A stretch of 64,000 nucleotides of DNA from Diogma glabrata (taxonomy: Eukaryota > Arthropoda > Insecta > Diptera > Cylindrotomidae), in NCBI GenBank assembly GCA_963693315.1, contig OY856186.1, forward strand, positions 369,050,850-369,114,849. Reading direction: 5' to 3'. Shown in pieces: positions 22,200-34,085 of the stretch. Position 1 is the stretch's first letter; each line of letters begins with the position of its first letter. The notes under the pieces are model-generated. The model made no database searches. It worked only from the letters and a program-made list of their open reading frames with translations, and was not told where the DNA came from. Made by a program: the position numbers and the translations under genes.

Positions 22200-25100
22200 T
22201 TTCTAAAGCTAAGACGGCGGATGCAAATAAAAGTACATTTATTAAATTCAATAATAGCAATTATTTCAATTGGAAATTCCGGATGGAAATGTACTTAATT
22301 AAAGAAAAATTATGGAAAACAGTTAACGAAGATCCACCAGCACAGCCCGCTGCGGATGCGCAACCAACCTCATCACAGGCGGAAGAAACATGGTTTCAAA
22401 AGGATGCAGAAGCACGAGCAGCAATTGGTTTAAAGGTGGAGGATGGTCAATATTGTCATCTTCTGGAAAAACAACTGCAAAACAATGCTGGCTGGCACTA
22501 AAGGAACATCATGAAAAAGATTCTTTGGGAAGTAAAATAAGCTTAATACGTCGAGTTTGTGGAAAGAAAACGACTGAAGAACAAAGCATGGAGCTTCACC
22601 TTAGTGAATTTATTGAATTGTTTAAACGTTTGGCTGATTTGGGTGCAAATCAACTGGAAGAAAGTTAGCAAGTCGGTATTATTCTATCCAGTTTACCGAA
22701 AAGTTATGATTCGATGGTATCGTCTCTTGAAATTCGAAAAGAAGGAGAGCTTACAATGTCATTAGAGGAAACGAAATTAATAGAAGACTAGACGACATGA
22801 TGAAGATCAAGTCAATGGTGAAGCCAATAGTGATTCAATACTGAGATTGACAGAGGCGAAACAGTGTTTTTTTTTGCAAGGGTACAAATCACATAAAGAA
22901 GGATTGTTGCAAGTTTAAGGCCTGGAAAGGTAAACAGGACCAAGAAAAGGAATTAAATTCAAGGTTAAGTGGCTCGAAAAGTGAAAAGGCAAACAAAATT
23001 GAAGAAACAAAGGAACATTTGTTTTCAATGACGTCATCGTCATGCAATGGATGGTTAGTTGATTCCGGGGCAACGAGTCACGTAACAAACAGTAAACAGA
23101 ATCTAACATCAATCGATCACATGTATAATGGTGAAGTAAATTTGGAGGACGGCACCAAATCTAAGTTTGCGGGAAAGGGTACATGTGAAATTAAAATGAT
23201 TAATTCGGACGGCGAAGTGTCAAAGGTAAAAATTACGGATGTATTATACACACCGAATATTGATGGAAGCATGCTGTCATTAAAAAGGTTAGTCAATAAT
23301 GGATATACAGTTATTTTTAATCCAGATATGAGTGAGATAAAATTAAATGAAAAACAGATTGCGGTGATTGATGAAACACATGGTTTATACAAAGTACGAC
23401 AAGCAGGCACGGTTTGTGCAATCAAGGAAGTAGAAGAGCTAGTCGAAGGATGCATACATTATTGGCATCGAGTTTTCGGACATCGTGATCCACAGGCAAT
23501 TAGAGAAATGGTAAAAAATGGATTGATTGAAAAAATAAAGATCATCAAATGCAATGAAAAGGAACAATGTGAGACATGTCTTCTAGCAAAAACAACAAGG
23601 CTACCATTTCCGAAAAGATCTGAAACAAAATCAGCCGGAATTATGGATTTAGTTCACACAGATGTTTGTTGACCAATGCAAACGGCATCACATGGTGGAA
23701 AGCGGTATATTCTCACATTCATCGATGATTTTTCAAGGCACACTTTGGTATATTTTCTGACACATAAGTCTGAAACTGAGGAAAAGCTACACGAATACAT
23801 AGAGTTAGTGAAAAATAAATTTGGTAAAATGCCGAAGGTGATTCGTTCAGATAGAGGAGGGGAATACGTTGGAAAAGGAGTCACATCATATTTAAAAAGT
23901 AAAGGAATTGAGACACAGTTGACTACACCATGTACTCCTCATCAGAACGGAGCTGCAGAACGTAAAATCAGAACGTTGGTTGAAATGGCACGATGTATGC
24001 TCACAGATGCGGGATTGTCAAATGTTTTTTGGGCAGAAGCTGTGGGTGCGGCAAATTATATACAAAATCGCGTTTTAACTAGATCAACAGATAAAACACC
24101 ATATGAGTTATAGACAGATCGAAAGCCTGATACTCGTCATATCATATGAAGATTTTTGGTAGTAAATGTTTTGTACATATACCACAACAGAAGAGACGAA
24201 AATTGGACAATACAGCGGTTTCAATGATACTGGTCGGATACGATGAAGTTTCAAAGGCGTACCGGTGCTATGATTTTGAAAGTAAAAAGCTGGTGATGTG
24301 CGTTTCGTAAACGTTAAATTGCATCAGAATGAATCAATTGTGGATACAACGGCTTCAAAAGGTGGTAACATGGATAAATCTTGAGAACATCAGGACACTG
24401 ATGTGGATGAAACGGTGATACCAAATCAGGACATGAATTCGGATCTAGATATTTCTACGTATGAATCAGAAATGGAACGTCAATCTGATTTGGAATTAAA
24501 TGAAATCCAAAATGATGGGGAAAGAAAATATCCTGTAAGATCGACAAGAAATGTTTTACCACTGCGTTACAGAATTAATGCAATCGTCGAACCAGAGTCA
24601 TTGGCGCAAGTATTGTCAAGTGAACAAAAATCAGAGTGGATTGAAGCGATGGAAGATGAAATTGCCTCACTTGCAAAGTTTGAAACATGGGAAATATGTA
24701 AGCTACCGGATGGTCGTAAAGCAATTGGAAGTAAATGGGTTTACAAAGTAAAGACAGATATAAAGGGAAATGATTGCCGTTACCAGGCAAGGCTGGTAGC
24801 ACAGGGATACTCACAACAATATGGTATCGATTATGATCAAGTGTTTTCACCAGTCGTTAAACTAACAACTTTTCGTATTTTACTTTCAATTGCATCAAAA
24901 GAAAAATTAATAGTTCGACATTTGGATGCAAAAACAACATTCTTAAATAGTAAGATGAATGAAACAATCTACATGAAGCAACCACCTGGATTTGAAGATA
25001 AACAGAAAACAGATTACGTGTGCAAACTAAAGAAAAGTTTATACGGTTTAAAACAAGCAGCACGATTATGGAACAAAGAGATCAATGACGTTCTCATCGG

Positions 25101-25888
25101 AATGGGATTAGAACAAAGTAAGGCTGATCCGTGTTTGTATTTCAAAAATATCACCAATACCAATCAGTGTAAGATATGGCAAAGCAGATTATAGTGATAC
25201 TGGACTATTGTTATCAAATACACAATATCAACAGTTATTGGACTCATTGTTATATATTGCAGTGAATACCAGACCAGATATTAGTGCGGCTGTATCAATC
25301 TTGGCGCAAAAGACGAGTCAACCACATCAGGATGATTGGAATGAATTAAAGCGGGTACTCAAGTAGCTGAAAGGAACAAATGATTTAAAACTAAACTTGA
25401 GCAGTGACCATGAACGACAAGATTTATTCGGTTATGCAGATGCAAATTGGGCTGAAGATAGAAATGATCGAAAATCAAAGGGTGGATTTGTGTTCATATT
25501 CAATGGCGGTACAATAAGTTGAAGATGTCGAAAGCAGAAATGCGTGGCATTGTCATCGACAGAAGCAGAGTTTATTGCACTTAGCGAAGCATGTGAAGAG
25601 GCAATATGGATTCGACGTGTGTTGAAAGACATGAAACAAAATATTGATACGGCAACAACCATTTTTGAGGACAACCAAACTTGTTTAAAGTTGATCATTG
25701 ACGAAAAACTTTCAAGCCGAACTAAACATATTGACACAAAGGTGCATTTCATCAAGCATCATGTTGAAGGAGGTGAAATTCGTTGCAAGTATTGTCCAAC
25801 AGAGGTTATGCTTGCAGATATGATGACCAAACCATGGGCTGAACCGAGATTCATTAAGCTCAGATCGGTGTGTGGTTTAAATAATTGA
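22200..25888 (+). pseudogene. copia gag-pol polyprotein pseudogene
   Basis: Domains in order: gag (about 22205-22800, NYFNWKFRMEMYLIKEKLW); a CCHC knuckle (FCKGTNHIKKDCC, about 22868-22912), split by a T-run frameshift; protease DSGATSHVT (about 23060); integrase zinc part (HYWHRVFGHRD to CETCLLAK, about 23455-23590), a stop near 23670, then the DDE core with FIDDFSRHTLVYF and IRSDRGGEY, and HQNGAAERK; RT (QARLVAQGYSQQYGIDYD to DPCLYFKN, about 24780-25150); RNase H (FGYADANWAEDR, ALSSTEAEFIALSEA, TKHIDTKVHFI). Between CLYFKN (25150) and IPISVRYGKADYSD (25163) the stretch that should hold the YVDD active site is absent, so RT cannot work. Further stops occur at about 22667, 24111 and 25365. 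Confidence 0.9.
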
Positions 25889-26027
25889 GGAGGGGTGTTG
25901 AAAAATAGCAATACTATAAACCACAAATTAATATATTGCACGCACCCATCTGGTGTATGAATTTTTATCATGCAGTATGCTATGCTTTTTATTATATATA
26001 TTGCTTTGATCTCTTAAATATTTTTTT

Positions 26028-26390
26028 TATTCGCCTACATATTAAAGTGCTACCTTATTACTGTGATTTGCGGCTTTAAAGTATCACTTTTCAACTATTT
26101 ATTTGTTGTCGTAGCTACGTCCAAAAAAGTAAAAAGCATTTGTATTTGTTTAAATTCTATGAAAAATAAAATTTTTTATCAAAGCAACCCTCAAATTCAA
26201 AATTTCATTATCCAATTAAAATAGTTGTTATCATTTGTTGTCATAGCTACACAATAATTTGGAAAAAATAATAGATATTTTGTCAAAGGTTACTTGTTCC
26301 ACATATTTTTATTTTAAAATTTATGAAAATTTATAATTTTAATTTAGAATAAACAACTTTTCTTAAAATATTTTGCTTGCGGCGAATAAA
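26028..26390. mobile_element. Small element, TTATTCGCC ... GGCGAATAA ends
   Basis: The left edge TTATTCGCCTACATATTAAA and right edge CTTGCGGCGAATAA share a short inverted terminal word. The left 110 bp recurs inverted at 29816-29955 (GTGATTTGCGGC, GTATCACTTTT, TACGTCCAAAAAAGTAAAAA), which shows that it is a dispersed family. Non-coding. Confidence 0.6.
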
Positions 26391-26526
26391 AAATAGTATA
26401 TGATGCATGGACGTAAGCTATTTTGGACTTAATGTGGGTGCAAATCTCGGCTAGCGCCTCGATTTGCAAACTCCACATCCGTCCAAAATTTTTAGCTTTA
26501 CGTCCTAGCATCATAATGTACTATTC
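26391..26526. mobile_element. Near-perfect hairpin insertion (about 135 bp)
   Basis: The two arms pair over almost the whole length. Left: AATAGTATATGATGCATGGA, then CGTAAGCTATTTTGGAC, then ATGTGG and GCAAATC. Right, in reverse: GATTTGC, CCACAT, GTCCAAAA, AGCTTTACGTCC, GCATCATAATGTACTATT. The loop is TCGGCTAGCGCCTC. It looks like a miniature foldback element next to or inside the TTATTCGCC element. Confidence 0.75.
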
Positions 26527-26636
26527 TTTTCAAAAACTTTGTAATAAAAAGAATCAAATATAATCTTAATAGCTCAATTTGGGTGTTTAATTATTTGTTT
26601 GCTTACTGTGAACTCCTATATAACTTATTTTCAATA

Positions 26637-27155
26637 AGGGGAACGGTCTGAATTTTGTACTTTTTTGAATATAATTCAACACCTGGGCACCACAAAATTC
26701 TAAAAAAAATTGCAACGAATTTTAAATTCAGTGCTCTTTCAAACGACACCTCACTCGCTTGGGTCAAAAAAATTTTTTTTACCCCCTCTACCCCGGTCCT
26801 CTAAACACACAGAAATATAATTATTGGAGACTTCGCTATAGTTTTCGTACAAAATTTACTAAATTTCCTAACTCTGTGAATTTTTATAAATTTTTCTGTC
26901 AATCAGTGTCGAAACGTATGGGGGAGAACGGTCTAAAAGTCGCACTTTTTTAACAATAACTCAAAAGCTGTGCATCGCAAAATTCAAAAAAAATTGACTT
27001 GTTTTCTAAATTAAGTGCTCTTTCAAATGACACCCCACTTGAACACATCGTAAATAGTGTTTCATTTTAAATAGTGTTTTTACCCCTTCTCATTTCCACC
27101 CCCTTAATAAATCTAGTTATGAGTATACGAACTTTAATATAATTTTTATTAAAAA
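26637..27155. repeat. Tandem array of about 285-bp units (right part)
   Basis: The array continues after copia with units whose actgtgcac-equivalent landmark lies at about 26668 and 26953 (spacing 285). A more diverged unit reaches the AGATCT element at 27156, which is inserted in the 'tttttattaaaa' part of a unit. Confidence 0.75.
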
Positions 27156-27978
27156 CCCGGGAAAAAATAGAGAGATCTAAAAAGATCTGATTAGATCTCT
27201 TTTGATCAAATTTGATCTAATGAGATCTTTGTTTTGAGTCAAAAAAATGAGAGTTTGATCTTTTCGGATCTAAAGAGATCTCTTTAGATCAAGGTAAATC
27301 TTCAAAGATCAAAGAAAAAATATAGCGTTTGATCTTTGAAGATCTACATAGATCTGAAAAGATCTCTTCAAATCTTGATAGATCTTCATCAATGTAAAAA
27401 TTTGCGTTTGATCTTTGAAGATCTACCAAGATTTAAAAAGATCTCTTCAAATCTGCAAAGGTCAAACTCTAGTTTTTATATTTGATCTTTGAAGATCTAC
27501 CACGATTTACAGAGATCTCTTCAGATCTACAAAAATGTGAAAATAGAAAAAAAGTTTACAAAAATATTGTTCAGATCTAAAGTTATGTCTGCCAATTTTC
27601 GAACAACTAAATATTTATTTGCATGTGACGATTAAATATCTTTGCATATTTAATTGAGTTATTTTCATAACTAGTTAGCATAATTGAGTTATTTTCCACT
27701 TTTTTGTGCCTCTTTTGCTTTTTCTGAAGTCGGTTCTATTCTTTTTTTAAAAATTTATTTTTAATAAATGGGATCTTGTTAGATCAAATAAGATCTTGAT
27801 AGATCGAAGCAGATCTAAAGGTATCAAAGAAGATCTGCGTAGATCTGCTATACAGATCTGTTTTGATCTAAGGAGATCTGCGCAGATCGTTGTAGATATG
27901 TTCCAAAATGCAGATCTATGCAGATCTGCTAACGCAGATCTGATAAGATCTCTTCAGACCTCTGTATATTTTCCCGGG
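27156..27978. mobile_element. AGATCT-rich element with CCCGGG inverted ends
   Basis: 823 bp. The left end is CCCGGGAAAAAATAGAGAGA and the right end, reverse-complemented, CCCGGGAAAATATACAGAGG; both run into AGATCT arrays. By eye I count about 25 AGATCT palindromes, plus many TTGATC and GATC words, concentrated in 27170-27545 and 27770-27955, with an ordinary AT-rich core at 27560-27765. A typical phrase is TTTGATCTTTGAAGATCTAC, repeated at about 27329, 27409 and 27482. No transposase. Open frames across it are chance. Family unknown to me. Confidence 0.7.
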
Positions 27979-28530
27979 AACTTACTAATTATTCTATCAT
28001 TCCAAATACATTTGAAAATTTTCGATCAGGTAGGTTCGGAGCTAATCGAGGTAAGGAAACACGAAAAAAAACGTCATTATTCAAAATTATACAAAAAATA
28101 GTGAGGTGTAAAATTCCAAAATAAACTTTTAAGGAATGCTGAAATGAAGCCCTTTCATATGATACCCTACTTGAATCTATAAAAAAATGTATTTTCTCAA
28201 AAGTCTCAGATCGTACCCCTGTAAACCAAACGATAACCACTTTAGTTTTATTTGTATCCGTCATTTCAAGTGGATAGATTAGTTTTATACGCACATCAAA
28301 TTTCAAGTTCATAGCATTTATAGTTTACGAGATAATCGATATAATGTGAAAAACTCGTTTTACTCTCACCAATAGTGCTCCGTATAAAAAACGGAACCCT
28401 AAAAACACAACAAAAATTTTTTTACGTTTATCTAGGTCTTAAAAAGTTTTATGTGTTGTAAGTTGTAACACATATTGTAATTCCAACTACACAATACATT
28501 TTATTTAAACAAAAGTGATTGAACTCAATT
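27979..28530. repeat. Diverged continuation of the tandem array
   Basis: 'ctttcatatgataccctacttgaatc' at about 28156 parallels 'ctttcaaatgacaccccacttgaac' at 27018, so array units continue past the AGATCT element to about 28420. The rest, up to the gap, is unremarkable. Confidence 0.5.
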
Positions 28531-28730
28531 NNNNNNNNNNNNNNNNNNNNNNNNNNNNNNNNNNNNNNNNNNNNNNNNNNNNNNNNNNNNNNNNNNNNNN
28601 NNNNNNNNNNNNNNNNNNNNNNNNNNNNNNNNNNNNNNNNNNNNNNNNNNNNNNNNNNNNNNNNNNNNNNNNNNNNNNNNNNNNNNNNNNNNNNNNNNNN
28701 NNNNNNNNNNNNNNNNNNNNNNNNNNNNNN
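28531..28730. other. Assembly gap (200 N)
   Basis: Exactly 200 N, a placeholder length, immediately followed by a long (AT)n tract. The true length is unknown. Confidence 0.99.
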
Positions 28731-29760
<1,030 letters not shown>

Positions 29761-29815
29761 ATTATGAAAATTTTTGAACTGAAAACTTAAAATTTCTATT
29801 TTTTATAGAATTGTT

Positions 29816-29960
29816 GTTTGTTGTTTTTTACTGTTGTAAAATGTTTTTTACTTTTTTGGACGTAACTATGACAACATAACATATGGTTAAAAAGTGATAC
29901 TTTAAGGCCGCAAATCACAGTAATAAAGTAACACTTTAATATGTAGGCGAATAAAAAACA
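29816..29960. repeat. Inverted partial copy of the TTATTCGCC element
   Basis: The reverse complement matches 26028-26140 (see that entry). Only the left part is present. Confidence 0.75.
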
Positions 29961-30959
29961 TATTATATCTTGTGATTTAATTGAAAATGAAACAAATTTT
30001 ATAAAAAATTACCTTCAAATTTTTATTGAAAAAAATATATTTCATTCAATAACAAAGAAAATGATAAAAAAGATATTCTTTACTTCTTACAGAAAACAAA
30101 AACAAATAGCATAAAAAATTAAAAATCAATTCAATTCAATTAAAAAACTAAAGAAAATATTTCTGGAGTCATAAGAATTCCCCAAATGCATTCTAAATTT
30201 TATGGCTATGCTACGTGGCTATAGTTGACATTTGAAGATTTATAAAAGTGAAGCATCAGCACAATATTTAAGCCCCTAACCTTCTTTCTACTGATCAGAT
30301 ATACATTATATATAGCGTATGTCCATCTGGAATAATGTACCTTTCAAATAGTGAAAGAATTTTTCAAATAGGTGCAGTAGTTCCGGAGATTATCAAATAC
30401 GAACAAACAAATATTCATTTTTATATACATGTATAGAAGAAGAAGATAGAAGATAATTATTAGCTACAAAAAACATCAAAAAATTGTCTTAGCTATTTAC
30501 ATTTACATTTTAAATAAATTTACAATAGATGACTTGAATGAAAAAAATCACTTAAATGAATAAATTTCCGTCTGAATAAATTTTTTTGTTGAAATTTCAT
30601 TTTTCAATAATCGTTTTCGAAATTTTATGTTTTAATTAATTTTGTATACGGTTTATTGTAAATCTATTTCAAATTAAAATTTAAAGGTGAGAGTTTATGT
30701 TACAAAACTCGTTATAAGTTCATATATGTTAAACAACATTAGATCAAATCATTTTTTGAGGTTATGTCTACTACGCTACTACTATTTACGCTGAACCTAA
30801 ATAAGCAAAAGTGGTAATCGCTATTTTTTTTTCACGAACAGCGATCTACCGCATCGCTTTGATTGAAAAATTTGATTTGCTCGAATCTTTTTCGTTTGAT
30901 TTTTATTTGAATTTAACCCAATCAAATTCTCTAAAAAATGTAATGAAATCATTCAAATT
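29961..30959. other. AT-rich stretch, no gene seen
   Basis: A short stretch at about 30320-30420 (caaataggtgcagtagttcc, ggagattatc) resembles debris common near insect transposon tails. Nothing codes. Confidence 0.4.
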
Positions 30960-31260
30960 GACCAATCACACTTGAATTATATTAATAACAAATAATTATT
31001 CGTCTGGCCTACTGCGATATCAGTTAAGTATCAAATATTTATGAAATAATTAACTGATATCGCAGTAGGCCAGACGTATAATTCATAAAAAATAAATAAC
31101 ACAAAATGGAAAAAAGTTTTCTAAACGAAATTTAAAAATCTAAAATCTTTTCTCGGCCTACGGCTTCGTGCTATTACCAATATATGTACTTGCTTTCGAA
31201 ATTTTTGGCAAAAAATTATTTCGAATTATCACCGCCCTTGGGAAATTACTACTAATAGTT
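30960..31260. repeat. Dispersed repeat, inverted relative to 7890-8240, with hairpin
   Basis: TTGGCAAAAAATTATTTCGA, ATTATCACCGCCCTTGG and the hairpin below are all present in reverse at 7890-8240. A weaker relative lies at 38735-38860 (ATTACCGCCCCTGGAAAAT). At 31003-31078 two arms of GTCTGGCCTACTGCGATATC plus AGTTAA face each other around an AT-rich loop. Confidence 0.75.
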
Positions 31261-31261
31261 T

Positions 31262-32893
31262 TCCTTTTGATTAATTCGTGGGGACCGGGGATTCTTAACA
31301 AGGGCGCAGCGGTCTCCTGGAATACCCCTCTCTCTCTGGCGTTTACATCCCATGGAGGGATTCAGCTTCCAATCATCTCATTCCATGACCAGTTGACCCC
31401 AGTTTCGACATCCTATATCACGAAGGTCTTGGATGATGTCATCACGCCAGCGTTGTTTAGGTCTTCCTCTTCGACGAACACCTGTAGCCCTATTCCGGTA
31501 CATCGTGAAATAGAAATTGAGAAATAAATTATAGCAATTTTTTCATAACTAGTATTCCGTGCTGCGGGAAATAACAAATTCGTATTAGAAAATATTTCTT
31601 TTTCATTTATTGCACTTTTTTCTCAATTCCCAATTCCCAGGGAAATCCCGGAATATGCGTACAGCTGGTTGTTGTTGGGACGCTTTTTTTATCATTCTCT
31701 CCAATGGAGCCCTTTCTACATGACCCAGCCATCTAATCCGGTTGGATTTAATGAATCCGGTTACATCGCAGCCTCCAAGAAGCTGTCTGATTTCATGATT
31801 CATTCGGATTCTATACTGATTTTCAGCAACTTTACATGGACCATAAATTGTTCGTATGACTTTTCTCTCGAAAGTTGATAAAATTCTACAATCGGAGGAA
31901 GTCAGTGCCCAGCTTTCACTTCCAAATGTAAGCACAGGTCGAATTAATGCTTTGTAAAGTGTGAGTTTACACGAGCGCGAAAGATGTTTTGATCGCAGAA
32001 GTTATGAGTATGCGTAGAAAACTCTGTATGCGGCAGAGACACGGGCTTTGATATCTGCCCGCATGTCATTTGACGATGTTATTACAGACCCGAGGTATTT
32101 AAAGTTTTCCACGCGTTCCACTTCATAGTCGCCAGTATCCAGATTTCCGGGAGGTATGTTCTTGGATGTTGTTAACACTTTAGTTTTGCCGGTGTTGATG
32201 CATAATCCAAGTCGTTTAGCATTTCCTTCAAGCTGAAAGAGACTATCCTTAATATCGCTTGTTCTACGTCCGAGAAGCACAATATCATCTGCGTAGCCAA
32301 GAACTTGACTAGATTTGTTATATATACAGTTTTGTGTCTCAATTCTGCTTTTTCTTATCGCGTACTCCAGCGCCAAATTAAATAGTATGGGCGCGAGTGC
32401 ATCACCTTGTCGAACACCTGATGTTATATCGAAAGGATCAGAAACTGACCCTTCGATTACTACTCTACAATTTGATCCCGATGTTGTGAGTTTGCACAGA
32501 GTAACAAGTTTCTCTGTGATACCAAGGCATATGAGTGCGGACCAAAGGTTTTCGCGGATGATACTATCATATGCTTGCTTGAAATCAACGTAGAGCTGGT
32601 GAATGCAGATGTTGTACTCCCAACATTTTTCTAGAATCATCCTTAAGGTAAAACATTGATTTGTGGTTGACCGGTTGGGACGAAAACCACACTGATAGTC
32701 ACCGATGATAGATTCGGCGAACGGGATGAGTCGAGCAAGTACGACATTAGCTAGTATTTTATATGCAGTGTTCAACAGTGCGATGCTACGATAATTCGCA
32801 CACTTTAGACGGTTTCTTAAGTAGCGGAACAATGAGAGCTGTTTTCCATTCAACAGGTAGTTGGAATACCGCGAAATGTATTTGTGAGGCCGT
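31262..32893 (-). pseudogene. Non-LTR retrotransposon (LINE), 5'-truncated
   Basis: Minus-strand RT and C-terminal part of an endonuclease-RT LINE. From about 32880: FAVFQLPVEWKTALIVPLLK, a frameshift near 32815, then a 283-codon open block with ANYRSIALLN, YQCGFRPNRSTTNQ, LYVDFKQAYDS (first catalytic D), SGVRQGDALAPILFN and LGYADDIVLL (the FADD-type active site). After about 32000 come LTFGSESWALTSSD, RIRWLGHVER and, beyond a roughly 70-bp insertion (31530-31602), TGVRRRGRPKQRWRDD near 31480. There is no RNase H in this piece, and its tail type (RWLGHVER..GRPKQRW) suggests an RTE/CR1-like clade (inference). The endonuclease end is missing, as expected for incomplete reverse transcription. 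Confidence 0.85.
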
Positions 32894-33429
32894 GTAAATA
32901 CTACAAGAGTTTTTTAATTATAATATTTAAATTTCAAATCAAAATTGTTTTTTAAATCTTTGTGTATGAATGTATACTTTTATTTGTTTATTTTTCAATA
33001 AATGATTAAACTACCAACATTCTGCATATCAATTTCGGATCATTATATTTCGAATTTATGACATGCGTAGAGAGAAAGTGGCAGTTGAGATCCAGTAAAA
33101 AAATTACTAGAGAAACATAACTTTATCCAATTTTGTCCAAAAAAAATTCAGAGCCGCACTTGTTTTTTTCAATTGGAGAGCCTTGAGATTGTCAGTTCAA
33201 GTAGCACTGCGATTCGAAGATCCGTTGTCAGTTGTCGTCTATGCCGTTTCAGCTTATATTCTGTAATCCAAGTTGAGGCCTCTAGTGAAATTAATTAGCT
33301 TAATTTGAGTAACGTTTTGTGGTAGTGGAAGTGTCGGTCTTCTACGACCAGGTCGGTAGTATCTGTGGCAAGACAGTTGCAGACGACACGTTCATTGCCA
33401 TGTCTGAGTAGCAGAATCTACAACTATCG
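32894..33429. other. No gene seen
   Basis: Possible continuation of LINE debris on the minus strand at 33180-33429, too decayed to name. Confidence 0.4.
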
Positions 33430-33775
33430 GAAACATCAAAACCTATTTTATTAAAAGATGGTGGTTTATAGGACCATGTCCAGTAGTGTCGGCAATAGTA
33501 TTTCCTTGTATCCCTGTGTGGCTAGGTGCCCACAGAAGTGTCATACTATTATTGTAAGAATCTTTAAGTAGATTTTGGAAGCATTTCCTTGCTGGAATCA
33601 AAGCAGGCAAATTTTAGTGCCAATAGAGCTCCTTGGTTTTCAGCGACAATATATTTCAATAAATACATATTGGTATTTTCTTTCAGTACATATAAGAGCG
33701 CAGCTGCTCATTGCAAAGATTTTTGCTTGAAATATTGTTGTCGTGCCGAAGCAAACCGTGGTTTATTCTAAATCG
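33430..33775 (-). pseudogene. LINE-type RNase H fragment
   Basis: Minus-strand pieces FQAKIFAMSSCALICTERK, IYCR, then QGALLALKFACFDS and MTLLWAPSHTGIQGN followed by TIAD match the order of an RNase H domain (ExxAI..., SD(N)QxAL..., WxPSHxGIxGNxxAD) from R1/I/Jockey-type LINEs. Stops and frameshifts separate them. It is distinct from the LINE at 31262-32893, whose clade normally lacks RNase H. Confidence 0.65.
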
Positions 33776-33799
33776 ATTCTAAAAAAAATTAATTGCGCC

Positions 33800-34085
33800 C
33801 AGAAAATTCTCGGTACTAATTAAGTTTTTTTTTAATTAGCGCAATTTTTCCCAAATTGCATAGTGCAAACATTTCTAAACTGACAAAGGACCGAGATTTA
33901 ATTTTTTTTTAAATCTCTGCACTAATTCAATTTTTTTTTTAATTAGTGCCGAGATTGAATTCATGAAGTATTTGACTTAGTGCCGAGATTAGACTATCAG
34001 TACTAATTCAAGGGAAAATGAAGAAGCAATGATAGGATTAATTTTTTAAGAAGTCTCGGCAGCAATTCCATACTTTTTTAATTAG
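33800..34085. repeat. Inverted-word repeat cluster (TTAGTGCCGAGA family), copy 1
   Basis: The words ATTAGTGCCGAGATT, CTCGGTACTAATTAAG, TTAGTGCCGAGATTAG and TCTCGGCA alternate in both orientations, separated by T runs. The same vocabulary occurs at 37430-37740. Non-coding. Confidence 0.65.

Larger units (their letters stand above)
21866..26636 (+). mobile_element. Ty1/copia LTR retrotransposon, full-length but dead
   Basis: Two LTRs (21866-22107 and 25896-26636, the latter interrupted by smaller elements) flank a copia-order body: gag, protease, integrase, RT, RNase H. The target duplication AGGGG lies at 21861-21865 and 26637-26641, inside the 285-bp array. A purine-rich tract (GAGGAGGGG) precedes the 3' LTR. 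The body carries stops, frameshifts and a deletion in RT (see the pseudogene entry). Confidence 0.93.
25896..26636 (+). repeat. 3' LTR of copia element, interrupted by small insertions
   Basis: 25896-26027 and about 26527-26636 match the 5' LTR. The roughly 500 bp between them is foreign (see 26028-26390 and 26391-26526). LTR sequence resumes at TTTTCAAAAACTTTGTAATA and ends ...ATTTTCAATA before the AGGGG target duplication. Confidence 0.85.

Noticed and set aside
27796..28101. 101-codon plus-strand open frame rich in R, S, D and L
   Set aside because: Produced by the AGATCT arrays.
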